A stretch of 64,000 nt of DNA. Origin: Crocodylus rhombifer. Lineage: Eukaryota > Chordata > Crocodylia > Crocodylidae. The stretch covers positions 1,201,258 to 1,265,257 of the forward strand of contig JAVSML010024246.1 of NCBI GenBank assembly GCA_038503035.1. The letters run 5' to 3'. Shown one piece after another: positions 1 through 12,103 of the stretch (position 1 is the first letter of the stretch; each line of letters opens with the position of its first letter). The position numbers and the translations under genes were made by a program. A model generated the notes under the pieces. It saw nothing but the letters and a program-made list of their open reading frames with translations, made no database searches and was not told the origin of the DNA.

Positions 1-409
1 CCAAATTCTTGATGTTACCACAAAATTAACAGTAAGTAGGAAGTGAAATGATTCCAGTTTCTACACAAGTGCACACAGTGTTGTTGAAAGTGGTAAAACA
101 ACATTTTTGACATACGCCTGTGTTTTCACATAGTACTAGCTTTCTAGAATTCTCTTCTCTTTCTAGGTTTACCTATGGTATTTTTTTTTGCTTAGGATGT
201 ACAAATGTGTGAAGAAGACATTAGGATAATGAGGGGTGGGGGACCAAGACACCACCCAACCAACTGCTGCAGCTGGCCTAGTCCCTGCAGCCATCCCTGC
301 CACTGCTGCTGCTCAAGGTGCAGACCCTGGCCTACCTCTAGAGGAAGGCTCAGTTTACCAAACTAGATCCTATCTGGCCCTCATCATCATTGGTGCTGGT
401 TTACCTTGG
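1..409. other. unannotated flank
   Basis: No gene, RNA or repeat was recognised. The 66-codon frame at 236-436 has no recognisable domain and runs into the transposon end at 410, so it is probably chance. Confidence 0.4.
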
Positions 410-1350
410 CTAGGGACAGACATTCAAAAATCCTGAGCCTGAATTGATTCAATCTTTGCAGGTTAGTTTAACCTGCCTAGGTTGAACTGGTTTGCAAGTG
501 CACTGACATTCCTTCTGGACTGAGGAAATGCAGGCACATACCTGTAGTGGCTCAGGGTAGAAAGCAGGCTGGGAGGTGCTACAGCAGCCCTCCCTTCCCT
601 TCCACAATGCTGAGCTGAAGGGGGCCGTGGCCATGCCCCAGCAGGAAGCTCTGATTAGGGAGGGGTTTAAACCCCAACCCTGCCTGCACAGTCCCAGGCT
701 TTCCCCCTCTCACTGCTCAAGGGGCAGGAGTGTTGCCAGCTACCACTCTGAGGCAAAGGGGAGAGGGGAGGGAGGACTGCTTGTGTTCAGCACATGCACT
801 GGTTGATGATACTGAGCTTTTCAATCTTCTTCTCCTTGCTTCTTCATACTGCCTGCAGCAAACCTTACAGGCAAGGGAGCCAGAAGATGGGCTGCTAAAC
901 TCTGTGTTATCAGCTCACAAGAGAACAAAAGCTTCTCTCATTAGTTCCAGTTTTTCTTAAACAGCTTTTTCAAAGGAAGGAACGTAACATTACTAGCTGA
1001 CCTGTTGATTAGCTCCAAAAAGCCCTAAGCGGACACTGTACTGCTAGGGAGCAGAGGGGCGGGGCCAACCCTGCTCTCTGGAGCAGACAGCCCACCCCAG
1101 GCCAGGGTTGCAAAGCATCTGGGATGCTGGGGGACTCTGGTTTAACTTAAATCAGGAAGGGGGCTGGGACAGACATTGCATAAACTGGTTTGACCCAAAT
1201 CAGTTAAGTCTGATACTTTCAACCAGGTTTATCTCAAAACAGTTTCAGCTATTTTGAAACTGGTTTATGTGCACTGAACTTATGTTTTGTTACAGATTTA
1301 AACCAGTTTCTGAGCACTTAAACTAGTTTATGTGTAATGTCTGTCCCTAG
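410..1350. mobile_element. TIR DNA transposon, family A copy 1
   Basis: The ends are inverted: CTAGGGACAGACATT at 410-424 and AATGTCTGTCCCTAG at 1336-1350. No transposase frame is present, so the element is non-autonomous. The right-hand 180 bp is packed with palindromic decamers of the form AAACYRGTTT (1192-1201, 1221-1230, 1257-1266, 1300-1309, 1320-1329), and an internal copy of the terminus lies near 1168-1200. Two further long copies (27304-29315 and 32366-32940) and one right-end fragment (12688-12866) occur in the window. No convincing 8-bp target duplication flanks it. All ends sit in CTAG, so the duplication may be TA or CTAG. The superfamily is unassigned. Confidence 0.75.
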
Positions 1351-4300
1351 CCCTTGAGCCTTTTCCTTTACCCCATCTCCAGTAACCAGGCCTATCTCGC
1401 ACATTGCAGAGCAGCAATTGAATATGACACAAGAGTTAGATATCTGTATTAAAAATATATAGCCTTCCTCCTACTTCTTGGAACCAGTTTGTTCTTAGGC
1501 TTGTTGGCAATGGAAGGGCATCATCTCATTGTATGCAAAGCATAAAACAATAATGATAAAGAACAGATGGAGACCTGCAGGCATCGTCACCAATTGGTGA
1601 CAGTTTTCTTAAAAAACAACCTCTGAGTGGCTGTGACTCAGGAACTCAACAAAAAGCAAAAATAAACTTACCAAGAAACACAGTGATTCATTAATATTAC
1701 GTGTCCTTGTTTGCCACAAAGCAAGGGAATGAATGGTACCTTTAGGCCACTGAATACTGCAGAATAGATTAAAACACTTCCTCTAGATTGCTTCCCCATA
1801 CAAGAAGACAACCACATGTGTAAAAGGAAAAAAGCCGTCTGTGAAACTCTGAATAGCACTTTGTCTCAGGATATCAACTTGAAATTACTGTATCAAAGAA
1901 GTGTTCCACTAACTTTTTTTAATTAAAGACCATTAATCTTGTTGCCATGCAGATAATGCTAAAACAAGCAAGTGCATTTTTTCATTCCTGAAGAAAGAGT
2001 ATTTTTCTAAGAATGAGGTAGTAGCCATGCAGAAAATCCCTATGGTATAGAAACTATCAGAATTACTCTGTTAACTTCAGGCTATAACTGACAAGTCAGT
2101 ATGGAAAAAAAAAGTTGAACACTATAGTTGTTCTTAGAGGTGGGAGTTGGGGAAAAGTGTTTTCTTCCCAGCCTCTGAGCTACTGTGAAACCATTTAAGT
2201 CCTTCGTCCAATATGATATAAGTATAGAAATGGTCGTGCTAAGATCTATGAACTGGACACAGGGCCCAGTTTTTGTTAAAGTCCTGTTACCTCTTTGTCA
2301 AGGAAAGGCAGGAAACACAGGGCTCTGTCTGTCTGAGGTACTTACTTTGTCCCTGTTAATGTAGTAGCTGAGCTTGAAGTATTTATTTCCACAGTTTCCT
2401 ATGAGGGAAGAGCTTTGTTATCTACATTGTATGGAGGTGGTACAATAGGACTAAGAGGCTTATCCCAAGTTAAATACTGATGAGGGAAATGAGGTAATTC
2501 TTCATCTACATTTTCACAAAACCTGCATTTTTCACCAGTTTGGGACTGTTTTTTGAAAAAACCAAAACCAGAGATGCTGTGGCTGAAAACTAAAATATGT
2601 CAGTACTAAAATGCCAGTGAGGTTTCTTATGGGTTTTGGTATTTCATGCGACTCATATCCATAGACTGAGTTCCCTGGTTGGACTTCATGTCCCACAAGG
2701 CATCACAACCTGGCTTTCTGTAGAGGTCACATGGAGAAATGAACTCTGTCTGTGGAATCCAACCCACAGAGAGAAACAGGGAGCATTTCAGAATAGAAGT
2801 ATTTTATCTTTGAAAGAGAGAGGTTGGGTTTTGACTATAGCCAGGTTTTTGTTTTTCAGTTTTTGGTGGTTCAGTTTTTTAACAAAATTCAAAATTCTCC
2901 ACACACAAATTATTTTTAAATTAGAAATATCATTTTGTTGACCCCAGCTTCCATAGAAAAACACTTCCAACAGAAACATGTTCACTATGACAAGCCAAAA
3001 AGAAAATTCCTATTTGCTGTAGTTCCAGCTCAAAAGTAAATTGATATTAATCGGAATTTGTTCATAGATAGCAGACAGGAAGGGGTTGCCTATCAGTTGA
3101 ACATGTGCAGTTTATGGGATATTTAGCCTTAGGAGTTTGGATTACTGGGATAAGGTTTCAGATAATCATCAAAAAGTTTAGATCTTTATCTAAACCAGAT
3201 CTCTGAACTTTAAAGGATTACCCCTCACCTATGATAATCCTGTTGTGATCTCAACACCTGTACTGAAGCTCAGTGGGTTCATACCCTCAGCCCACTAGAC
3301 TAGTGTTCTCTCACCCTATAATTTGTCTCTGATGGTTAAAACCAATCTGTGTCAGATCCAAGCATGACTTTCTGGGCATGCTTATTTTAAATGACAGGGT
3401 GGCAAGATAATCCCAAATTATCAGTAGGAGCACTTACTACTAGAAAAAACCATGAAATTTTGCTCCTATAAACCACAAAGAAGATGTGCACAATTTTATG
3501 AACATTTGCATGCATCTTTTCTTTTGTTTTGGGTAGGATTCCTCTTTAGATGCATTCTTTGCTGTCTTCTTTTGCAGTTACCTTGGAAATATTTTTACCT
3601 TCACAAAAAGAAAACAGTGCACTATAGAATGAAGTGATTGATCCTAAAAATAATCACCTGCAAACACTCAACACAATATTTCATGTAGGGCCTGGGAACT
3701 GTGCTTGTGCCAAATGTATATCCCAAAAGACCAAAACTTAACTGATTTGCCTAAGTGATACAGGTAGCTATGTCACATATTGTACAGTGTCTTCAGCATG
3801 TAGGATCTAAATCTAATGGATTCCCAAGTGAATTGGGAGTTTTTGAACATTTTACTCATCAGTTTTGCTCAAACTTTTCCATTGTACGTAACAGGTTTTT
3901 TTGTTTGTTTGTTCATGTTACAGTTTATTACACTGCAAGGTAAGGAAAAAGGAGGATAAATGGTTTGGAATAGGTGGAGAGGAATATATTTAAATTGTAT
4001 GCATATATTAGATGCCATTTTAACAAGGATTTCAAAATGCTTTGTCAGTATTAATAATTTAGCCTCACCATATCCCTTCATCAGAGAAATTACATTAAGT
4101 ATTATTCTGGCAACAGAACTGTGTACGTAATTCAATCTTTCCTGTAGCATTTTGGAAAACAATTCAGTGTTCTACATTGGAGACACTGTTCACAATTAAT
4201 TATAGAGAAGCACAGCCTTTTCAATAGAAAGTTATTGGTTCCTAGTGGGTTCTAGAAGACTTTTTCATATGAGCAAGAAAAAAGATAGTATTTTGATATT

Positions 4301-4600
4301 TTGGTCTAACTTGTAGGAAACCATGAAAATCTCTGGAACTTGCTGGTAGCTTTCATTAATCTCTTGATGTATCTCTTGACTGGGAAAATATGATGTTGAT
4401 TTTATCACTGGTGTACCGTGTTTGGAATTAGAAGGAAGGTTTCACTCAAGAGCACCGAGTAAGATGTGTAGGAAATATATTATTAAATGCTGATCTTAAG
4501 GCACCTTATTTCCAGAAAACAAAGCGGATGCTGTTAATGAAGTTTCCGGTTAGGTATTCAAAAGGTCAGGTTAAGGAATGGCTGTCTGGATTATAAGCGA
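1351..4600. other. unique AT-rich stretch, no gene seen
   Basis: This 3.2-kb stretch holds only short frames without recognisable domains. A weak tRNA-like B-box string lies near 3267-3300, but no cloverleaf can be drawn. Nothing else is supported. Confidence 0.4.
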
Positions 4601-4607
4601 ATTGCTT

Positions 4608-4697
4608 TTATGGTGAAATCCTAACCTCATTAAAGTCTATGGGAATTTGGGAATTTAGCAACTGACTTCAGTAGGGTCAGGATTCCAGTCCCTGAGA
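4608..4697. repeat. ancient dispersed repeat (tentative)
   Basis: The stretch contains a short inverted pair, TGAAATCCTAACCTCATTAA and later GACTTCAGTAGGGTCAGGAT, separated by an AT-rich spacer. I recall this layout from widespread short sauropsid repeats, but the copy is degenerate and the family name is not known to me. Confidence 0.3.
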
Positions 4698-5214
4698 GTT
4701 CCTGCTCAGTAAAGGACACCTTATTACATATGAGTCTAGGAAAGATGGTAGATGATGTAAAGTAGGCATTGGACACAATATTCTTTTGGTTTGTTTGTCC
4801 TGTCCTAAATTGTTCAGCACATTAAACTGCTGCTCAAACACACCAGTATTTTAAGAGAGATGCACAACTGCAGTCTTTTTAGCCTGACACAACCTTCTTG
4901 TGAAAGGGCTGGACCCATTCACAGAGAGAAGGGTCAAATGACATCCTCGTTCTCTTCTCACACAAAATCACTTCCTTCTAACCATATTGATTCACTACCT
5001 GAAACGAAAGATATCTGTTAGGAATGTTAAGATGTTGTTCTTGAAAAATGATGGTCCAACATAAGGTTCACATTTTGTAAGACTTTGGACTCGGGACTGT
5101 TTTATTCAAGAATTTACTGTGGAAAATACCGATTTACTTCTTGGGGGCATTTTCCTGACCCACAAAGATAAGTCTTTTCTGGTAAGGACCAGAAGAGCAA
5201 TGACTGCATGGGTG

Positions 5215-5516
5215 GGATCTACACAAGACACTAAAGATGCAGTAGACTAATTCTGCTGTGCATTAGTGTGGCTGCAAAAACCATGCTAATTGGTTTACTG
5301 CACATTAGTGCACCGGCACTACTGCGCAGTAGCATCAATAATGACGCATTAAGTTACTACCTGTAATTACAGGGCACTTTTAGATGTGCTCCAGGAGTGG
5401 AGGGAATGGCGCTTTAATTAGAGTGGCTCTGGCAGCCTCTGCGCTTATGTATAGGCACTCGCAAGTACTAAACTTAATGCAATGTAGTTACGGAGCATTA
5501 ATGAATGTGTAGATGC
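5215..5516. mobile_element. small inverted-repeat MITE-like element
   Basis: The ends mirror each other: ATCTACACAAGACACTAA at the left, and TTAATGAATGTGTAGAT at the right, whose complement reads ATCTACACATTCATTAA. The interior is rich in GCATTAGTG-type direct and inverted words. No coding frame is present. It may be related to the MITE family at 54608-55095, which also carries a GTGTAGATGC word. Confidence 0.45.
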
Positions 5517-5706
5517 ACATGAAAATTAAAATCAGCATTGTGATTAGGTGATAGGACTTGAAAAAGGGGCTACCAGAAATCCTCAACAAGCTTCTTCAGC
5601 ACACCTTTGCAGCTACTACTGCTATGTTTCATCCCAAAATAACTGCATGTTAATGCCGGAGGAAGTGAGTCCAAGACTTATTTGCAGCATGCCCAAAAGC
5701 ATGATA

Positions 5707-5774
5707 TTTCATAGATTTCATAGACATTAGGGCTGGAAGGGACCTCGGGAGATCATCGAGTCCAGCCCCCTGGA
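5707..5774 (-). mobile_element. CR1 LINE, very short 3' end
   Basis: Only the last ~60 bp of a CR1 are present. Positions 5716-5772 read the same as 7999-8055, the 3' end of the near-full-length CR1. Two tandem copies of the terminal octamer (TTTCATAG on the + strand) precede it, the usual CR1 3'-terminal signature. It is extremely 5'-truncated. Confidence 0.85.
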
Positions 5775-6577
5775 CCATACATAAAACCAATTGCAATCAC
5801 ATAGTCTGCGGTGGCACTAAAAAACAACTGCTTTGTGTACTAATAAGTAACCTTCTTCAGTCCTAGTACTTGGCCAGCCTTTGGAACAATGGTAAAAAAT
5901 AGACCTCAGTCCAGGGCAGAAAGGACTTAAATGTCCAAAGCAGAAACAGAGGACAGAAATGCAAAGTTCACACTTGTTCTAGACTTCTTTAAGTTTGTGG
6001 ATGTTCAGGTCTGGGGCATTAGCATAGGTCCATCTTTATTAAAGTAAATTTAGGTGTGAGGTGTCACTTTTCCATGCTACAAAATTATACTTTGGTGAGG
6101 TCAACATGCTGCTCCTTGAGTTGGTTGGCTATTTGTTGTGGTGGTAAGAAAAACCTGAAAGGCCTGTGTGCCCCTGGGTATGTCAATGCTGTCATGTCAG
6201 CCAAAACCTTCCCTGTCCATCTGGTCCCACTCATATGCTAAAACTGAAGATACCCCTGGGAAGTCACTGTAGGACACACCTTTGCAGAGGTCCCAGGCTC
6301 TATATACTTGAGAGTGACCTGTGGTTTTAGCCCCAGAGTGTACTCACTGGTGTATTTCTGAGTTTGGGGCAGGAATGGACACACGTGCATTTGGTGGGTG
6401 CTCAGAAACATCCCAACTGGGACACACTGTGGTGCTGTGACATAGACAGACCCATTGTGATCTGCTATGTACAGAAATGCTGTTGAGAAGATGAAGGCCA
6501 AGGAGCATCTTAATCCCAGGGCAACCTTGCAGAAGACATCTGCAATGTTATAGCCGGCATTCACTACGCATAAGGCC
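5775..6577. other. unannotated stretch
   Basis: No recognised repeat or gene. A 114-codon - strand frame (6238-6582) has no identifiable domain and ends at the CR1 junction. Confidence 0.35.
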
Positions 6578-7998
6578 ATCACCAGGGAGGACTATACCTC
6601 AGTTGCTCGGGGCTGCAGGGGGGCAGTCAGGAAGGCCAAGGCAGAGATGGAACTGGAACTAGCTACCTGGATGAAAGACAACAAGAAGTCCTTTTTTTAA
6701 ATACATAGGGGGTAAAAAGAAGGTACCGGGTAATATGGGACCTCTGCAAGACATGATAGGAAATCTGGTCATTGCACCAGACAGCAAAGCTAACATATTT
6801 AACAATTTCTTTGCTTCCATTTTTTGAGCAGGGACCGGGTCACACCCTCCCCACTGGGACCCCCATAATACCCAGGGGAGGAGCACCCAGGGCTAGGGTC
6901 AGTGAGGACCTAGTTGGGGAACTTCTGGAGGAACTGGACATATTTAAATCAGCTGGTCCTGATGATCTCCACCCCAGAGTGCTAAGGGAATTAGCAGAGG
7001 TCATTGCGGGACCCCTGGAACAGCTTTACAAGCACTCATGGTGCTCTGGTGTGGTGTCAGAGCACTGAAAAAGGGCCAATGTGGTTCCCATTTTCAAAAA
7101 AGGGAGGAAGGGGGACCCAGGATACTATAGGTCAGTAAGTCTTACCTCGATCCTGGGTAAGTTTTTTGAGAGAATTATCTTGGTGCATGACTGTGAGGGG
7201 TCAGCAGGGGAGATTATGCTTAGGGGCAACCAACATGGCTTTATTTGAGGCAGGTCCTGTTAGACCAACCTGGTGGCCTTCTATGACCAGGTCACAAAAT
7301 CCTTAGATGCAGGGGTAGCAGTGGACATAGTATTTCTGGACTTTAGGAAGGCCTTTGACACTGTCTCTCACCCCATCCTCATTAAAAAAACTAGGAGACT
7401 GTGGTGTCAACACCTACAGTCAAATGGGTCGCTAACTGGCTGGAGGGCCACACCCAGACAGTGGTGGTGGATGGGTCATTTTTGACCTGGAGGGATGTGA
7501 GCAGGGGGGTCCCCGAGGGCTCGGTCCTCGGGTCCACACTGTTCAACATCTTCATCAGTGACTTGGATGAGGGGGTAAAAAGCACCCTGTTCAAATATGC
7601 AGACGACACTAAGGTGTGGGGAGAAGCGAGCATGCTAGAAGGAAGGAATAGGCTGCAACTGGACCTAGACAGGTTACAGGGGTGGGTGGATGAGAACAGG
7701 ATGGGTTTCAACACTGACAAGTGCAAGGTGATGCACCTGGGGAGGAAGAACCAGCAGCATACCTACAGGCTGGGGAACTCCCTTCTCATCAGTGCAGAGG
7801 CAGAAAAGGATCTTGAAATCATTATTGACTCCAAGATGAACGTGGGCCAGCAGTGTGGGGGCGCGGTCAGGACGGCCAAGCGTACCTTGTCATGCATCCA
7901 CAGACACTAAGATGTGGGGGGATGTGGGCATGCTAGAAGGGAGAAATAGACTGCAATCGGACCTAGACAGGTTACAGGGGTGGGCAGATGAGAATAGG
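6578..7998 (+). mobile_element. CR1 LINE, 5'-truncated, chimeric, decayed
   Basis: The element starts within the region between endonuclease and reverse transcriptase (translation resembling REDYTS...ATRKAKAEMELELA, frames broken). It runs through the RT motifs AFDTVSHP and GVPEGSVLG to YADDTKVWGE. Disruptions include a TGA after VVSEH (7066-7068), further stops near 7247 and 7262, and a frameshift near 7390-7400. From about 7899 the sequence jumps back: 7904-7998 repeats 7603-7700 with about ten percent differences, so two CR1 copies or a duplication are joined. The 3' half is missing, because at 7998 it meets the 3' end of the opposite-strand CR1. Confidence 0.85.
7401..7910 (+). pseudogene. 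CR1 reverse transcriptase fragment
   Basis: This 169-codon open piece of CR1 ORF2 covers RT palm motifs: GVPEGSVLGSTLFNIFISD (the consensus Q is replaced by E), then the catalytic YADD box, then the conserved FNTDKCKVMHLGRK thumb-side segment. It ends artificially at 7910 where the sequence switches to a duplicated CR1 segment. It cannot give a functional protein, since the fingers domain is upstream in another frame and the C terminus is absent. Confidence 0.8.
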
Positions 7999-8081
7999 TT
8001 TCATAGACATTAGGGCTGGAAGGGACCTCGGGAGATCATCGAGTCCAGCCCCCTGCCCAAAGGGCAGGAAGTCAGCTGGGG

Positions 8082-10877
8082 TCATAGGATCCCAGCAAGA
8101 TAAGCATCCAATTTGCTCTTGAAGGTGTTCAGTGTAGGTGCTTGAACCACCTCCGCTGGCAGACTGTTCCAGACCTTGGGGGCTCGGACAGTAAAGAAAT
8201 TCTTCCTTATGTCCAGCCTGAAACGGTCTTGCAGGAGTTTGTAACCGTTCGACCTCGTCATCCCTAGGGGCACTCTGGTGAACAGACGTTCCCCCAGATC
8301 CTGGTGGTCACCCCTGATAAACTTATAGGTGGCCATCAGATCACCCCTGAGCCTGCGCTTTTCCAGGCTAAAGAGTCCCATGGCTCTCAGCCTGTCATCG
8401 TAAGATCTGTTTTCCTGACCTCTGATCATGCGCGTGGCTCTCCTCTGGACTCTCTCAAGCTTCTCCACATCCTTTTTGAATTGTGGAGCCCAAAACTGGA
8501 AGCAGTACTCCAGCTGCGGCCTCACCAAGGCCGAGTACAAGGGGAGAATGATGTCCCGGGATTTGCTCGAGAAGCATCTATGGATGCACGCCAGCATTTT
8601 GGTTGCTTTACTAGCCGCAGCATCGCATTGCAGGCTCATGTTCATCTTGTGGTCAATGATGACCCCCAAGTCTTTTTCTTCTGTAGTGCTAACCAACGTA
8701 GCACTGCCAAGCCTATAAGGGTGCTGCAGGTTTTTCCTCCCAAGGTGAAGAACCTTGCATTTTTCGGTGTTAAACACCATGAGGTTCTCGTCTGCCCATT
8801 TGCTGAGCTTGTCCAGGTCAGCCTGGATCACCCGCCTATCTTCTGGCATGGATGCTTTGCCCCAAAGTTTGGTGTCATCGGCGAACTTGGCCAGTCCACT
8901 CCTAACTCCAATGTCCACATCATTAATGAAGATGTTGAACAGTATGGGTCCCAGGACAGAGCCTTGAGGGACCCCACTGGTTACAGGGCACCATGATGAG
9001 TGACTGCCATCAATCACAACCCTCTGGGTACGACCACGAAGCCAATTTCCCAGCCAGCGGATCGTGGTGGAGCCAAGGCCACAACTGGTCAGTTTGGCCA
9101 AGAGGTGATCATGGGATACCAGATCAAAAGCTTTTTTGAAGTCAAGATATATGACATCAATCTCTTCTCCCTTGTCCAGGTGATAGGTCACCTGGTCATA
9201 GAAGGAAATGAAATTGGTCAAACAAGACCTACCCACAACAAACCCGTGCTGGCTGTCCCTTAGAATGTTAGCCTGGGCCAGTCCCTCAAGGATGGCCTCC
9301 TTAATAAACTTTTCTAAGATCTTCCCCAGGATAGAAGTCAGGCTAATGGGCCTGTAGTTAGCCGGATCCACTCTCCTCCCTTTCTTGAAGATCGGCACCA
9401 CATTGGCCTTCTTCCAGTCTTCGGGCACTACACCAGAGCACCAGGAGTTTTCAAAGATCCATGCTAGGGGCTGGGCTATGACGCTCGCCAGCTCCTTGAG
9501 TACCCTGGGGTGCAGGTTGTCAGGGCCAGCTGACTTGAAGGTATCCAGCTTCTCAAGGTGTTCCTTCACGAGGTCAGCATTGATGGAGGGTAGGGGATCC
9601 CCCTCACCCAGATTTCCCTGTCCCATAGCAGGCATGGGCATCCCGTGTGACTGATGAAAGACTGACGCAAAGTACCTATTTAATAGGTTGGCTTTTTCCT
9701 GGGCGTCAGTTGTCAGTTGCCCCATCTGGTTTAGCAGGGGTCCAACATTGCCCTTGCTTTTCCTCTGGCTCCCCACATATCTGAAAAAGGACTTTTTGTT
9801 GTCCTTGATGCCTGAAGCTAGTTGGAGTTCAGTTGCAGCCTTGGCTTTCCTGGTTTGGTCCCTGCAGGACCGGACCAGCGCGGAGTAATCCTCCTTGGAG
9901 GTGAATCCCGTCCTCCATCCTTTGTAGGCTTTCCTTTTTAGCCACAGTAGGTCGGCTAGGTCTCTGGAGAGCCAGGGGGGCTGCTGTGCCTTCTTGCTGC
10001 CTTTCCTCCGTGTTGGAATAGATTTAGCTTGTGCACTGAGGATCGCTTCCTTGAGAAGCAACCACTCTTCTTGAACTCCCATCTCCCTGGTGTCATGGTC
10101 CCTGAGGGCCTGACCGACTAGCCTCTTGAGCTTGTCAAAGTCGGCTTTTCTGAAGTCAAGGACTTCTGTGTTGCTGACTGACTTGTCAGCTTTACGGTGG
10201 ATGGTGAAGGTGATCAGCTCGTGGTCGCTGTCACCCAACTTCCCATCAATCACTAGGTCGCCGATTAGGTCATCCTCCGTAGCCAGTACCAGGTCAAGCA
10301 GCGCTTTGCCTCTCATTGGCCCATAGACTTCTTGGGTCAGGTAGAGGTCATCCACGCACGAGAGAAAGCTTTGCGCCCGCTCAGATTTAGCTGAGTGATC
10401 TTCTCACGAGATGTCCGGGTAATTGAAGTCACCCATGACAACCAAGGTCCTGGAACAAGCGGCCTCAGTCAGTTCCCGGGCGAACTCCTGGTCAAGCTCG
10501 GGACTTTGAGTGGGAGGTCTGTAGTAGACTCCCACCGTTGTGTCCCCTGTGCCGAATTCCCCACGAATTTTTACCCAGAGTGTCTCTAGCTGTCCATGCC
10601 AGTCGCCAACATCAGCTTGCAGGGACATGTAGCTTTCCTTCACATAGAGAGCTACACCCCCGCCCCTTTTGTCAACACGATCCCTCCTGTATAGGGTATA
10701 GCCCTCTATACCCGTGGTCCAGTCATGGGTGGAGTCCCACCAGGTCTCCGTTATCCCAGTGACATCATATTTCTTTGCACTGAGCAGGAGGATGAGCTCA
10801 TCCTGCTTGTTGCCCAGGCTCCTGGCATTAGTGTACAGGCAGGCAAGTGTGCCCTTGGGGGCTCTTGCCTTGCCCAC
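8082..10877 (-). pseudogene. CR1 ORF2: endonuclease-reverse transcriptase with one stop
   Basis: ORF2 of CR1 makes the target-nicking APE-type endonuclease and the reverse transcriptase used in target-primed insertion. The frame is continuous for 931 codons except for a single TGA at 10404-10406 (codon 158, directly after GDFNYPDIS). Endonuclease landmarks are TNARS (residues 16-20), TETWW with the presumed catalytic Glu44, YYRPP, GDFN (149-152) and SDH (217-219). RT landmarks are LDFKKAFD (578-585), [10 protein letters not shown] (635-644) and the catalytic FADD box (665-668). The C terminus ends with the usual CR1 string NTFKSKLDAYLAGIL. I chose the Met at 10877 because LACLYTNARS follows at the normal spacing. 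The stop separates the endonuclease core from the rest, so this copy is probably inactive unless read through. Confidence 0.92.
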
Positions 10878-11005
10878 AGATTGTGCCAGGGCTGGGGCAG
10901 GGGTGAGCTCCCTTAAGTGCCCCCTTAAGTGCCTTGGTCTGCTGGCTTTGCAAGGGCCATTCAGTGGGCCAGCAGGGGCAGTAGTCCCCCCATCCCCCAG
11001 CGGGC

Positions 11006-12103
11006 TTAGTTTAAATCCCGGTGGAGCAGGTCAGCCAGCCTGGCTGAGAAGAGCCTCCTCCCCAGGGGAGAGAGGTGGAGGCCATCTCTTCCCAGCAGCT
11101 CGCTGCCTCTCTCTCCAAAGAGTGGGCTGTGGTCATGGAAGCCAAAGCCTTCCCGATAACACCAGCGCCGCAGTCTTTGGTTCACCGTGTGGATCCTCCT
11201 CTCCCTCCTCAGGCCGTAGCCTGAGACTGGGAGGATCGAGGAAAACACCACCTGAGCTCCCAGACCCCTAAGCCCCGCTCCGAACTCCCTGTAGCGCCTC
11301 ATGACCTGGCTGGGGGTGCTCCGAGCCGTGTCATTGGTGCCCACATGAATAAGGAGCATGGGATAGTGGTCTGTGGGCCGGAGGAGCTGCGGGATCCTCT
11401 CCGCAATGTCTCGGATGCGGGCCCCCGGGAAGCAGCAGACTTCCCGGGCTAAGGGGTCGGGGTGGCAGATTGCCCCCTCAGTGCCCCGCAGGATGGAGTC
11501 TCCCACAACAAACACCTTACGCTTTGTCTTGGGGAGAGCGGGGCCAGTAGCTGCAGTCGAGCCTGGGTTGCCTGCGGGAGCTGGCAACTGCGTGGGCTCT
11601 GCTGGGGCTGCAAGAGGTGCGAACCTGTTGCTAAGCTCTGGCGGGGCAGCGGCCTTGGTGCGGCGGGCCTTGGGGCCCTTGACCACCTTGGTCCATGCCC
11701 CTGACTGGGCAGAGCGGGAGGTCCCAGAGTCCTCCTTAGTCACGGAGGGAGATGGAGCTCTCCCCTGCGGCTCCCAGGGGAGAAGGGCCTGGCAGTAGGA
11801 GTCTATCTCCTGCTCACAATCCCTGATGGCACGCAGTCTCTGGACTGTGGCCTGGAGCTCCTCCAGCTGGCGCACCAGAGACCCCAGTAGGGAGCAGACC
11901 CCGCAAGGGGAGGGGGCCATGCTCCCGGGCCCCAGAGCCTGAAAAAGGGACAGGCAGCCCCCGCAGCCAAGAGCCAGGGGCTCTGTCTGCATGGAGCCCG
12001 GAACTATGGGCTCCGTCTGGGTGGCCGTCTCTGAGGTGCCCAGTGGAGGGGCCGCAGAGCCCGAGGGGACCCTTGGGGTGTGGCACGTGCCCATCCTTGT
12101 CAT
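11006..12103 (-). CDS. CR1 ORF1 protein with SGNH esterase domain
   Basis: The frame is open for 365 codons, upstream of ORF2 in the same element. Residues 47-50 (CGGC) and 67-70 (CGVC) form a pair of Cys-x2-Cys knuckles. Residues 71-104 (SLVRQLEELQATVQRLRAIR) look like a coiled coil, and 105-195 is a Pro/Ala/Ser-rich linker with a basic patch (KARRTK). Residues 196-365 are an SGNH/GDSL hydrolase: GDSI (Ser203), GARIRDI, HVGTND (Asn257) and DGLHLS (Asp340, His343), so all catalytic landmarks are present. Esterase domains in CR1 ORF1 are established for this family; their role in retrotransposition (perhaps membrane or RNP related) is unsettled. The first Met of the frame was taken as the start. 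Confidence 0.9.
   Translation of the reverse strand: MTRMGTCHTPRVPSGSAAPPLGTSETATQTEPIVPGSMQTEPLALGCGGCLSLFQALGPGSMAPSPCGVCSLLGSLVRQLEELQATVQRLRAIRDCEQEIDSYCQALLPWEPQGRAPSPSVTKEDSGTSRSAQSGAWTKVVKGPKARRTKAAAPPELSNRFAPLAAPAEPTQLPAPAGNPGSTAATGPALPKTKRKVFVVGDSILRGTEGAICHPDPLAREVCCFPGARIRDIAERIPQLLRPTDHYPMLLIHVGTNDTARSTPSQVMRRYREFGAGLRGLGAQVVFSSILPVSGYGLRRERRIHTVNQRLRRWCYREGFGFHDHSPLFGERGSELLGRDGLHLSPLGRRLFSARLADLLHRDLN

Noticed and set aside
410..1350. Assignment of family A to hAT because the ends read TAGGG
   Set aside because: The 8-bp flanks of copies 1 and 2 do not match, so hAT could not be supported.
3267..3310. tRNA-like B-box strings (also near 14962, 18887, 28630 and 52668)
   Set aside because: Only one arm-like motif is visible in each and no cloverleaf can be drawn. 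At best these are SINE remnants.
6238..6582. 114-codon - strand frame starting MMALCVV
   Set aside because: No recognisable domain, low plausibility of composition, and it terminates at the CR1 junction. No conservation evidence is available.
8304..9263. Long + strand frames (for example 230 codons at 8304-8996) opposite CR1 ORF2
   Set aside because: They are antisense shadows of a conserved ORF2. The - strand frame explains the base pattern.
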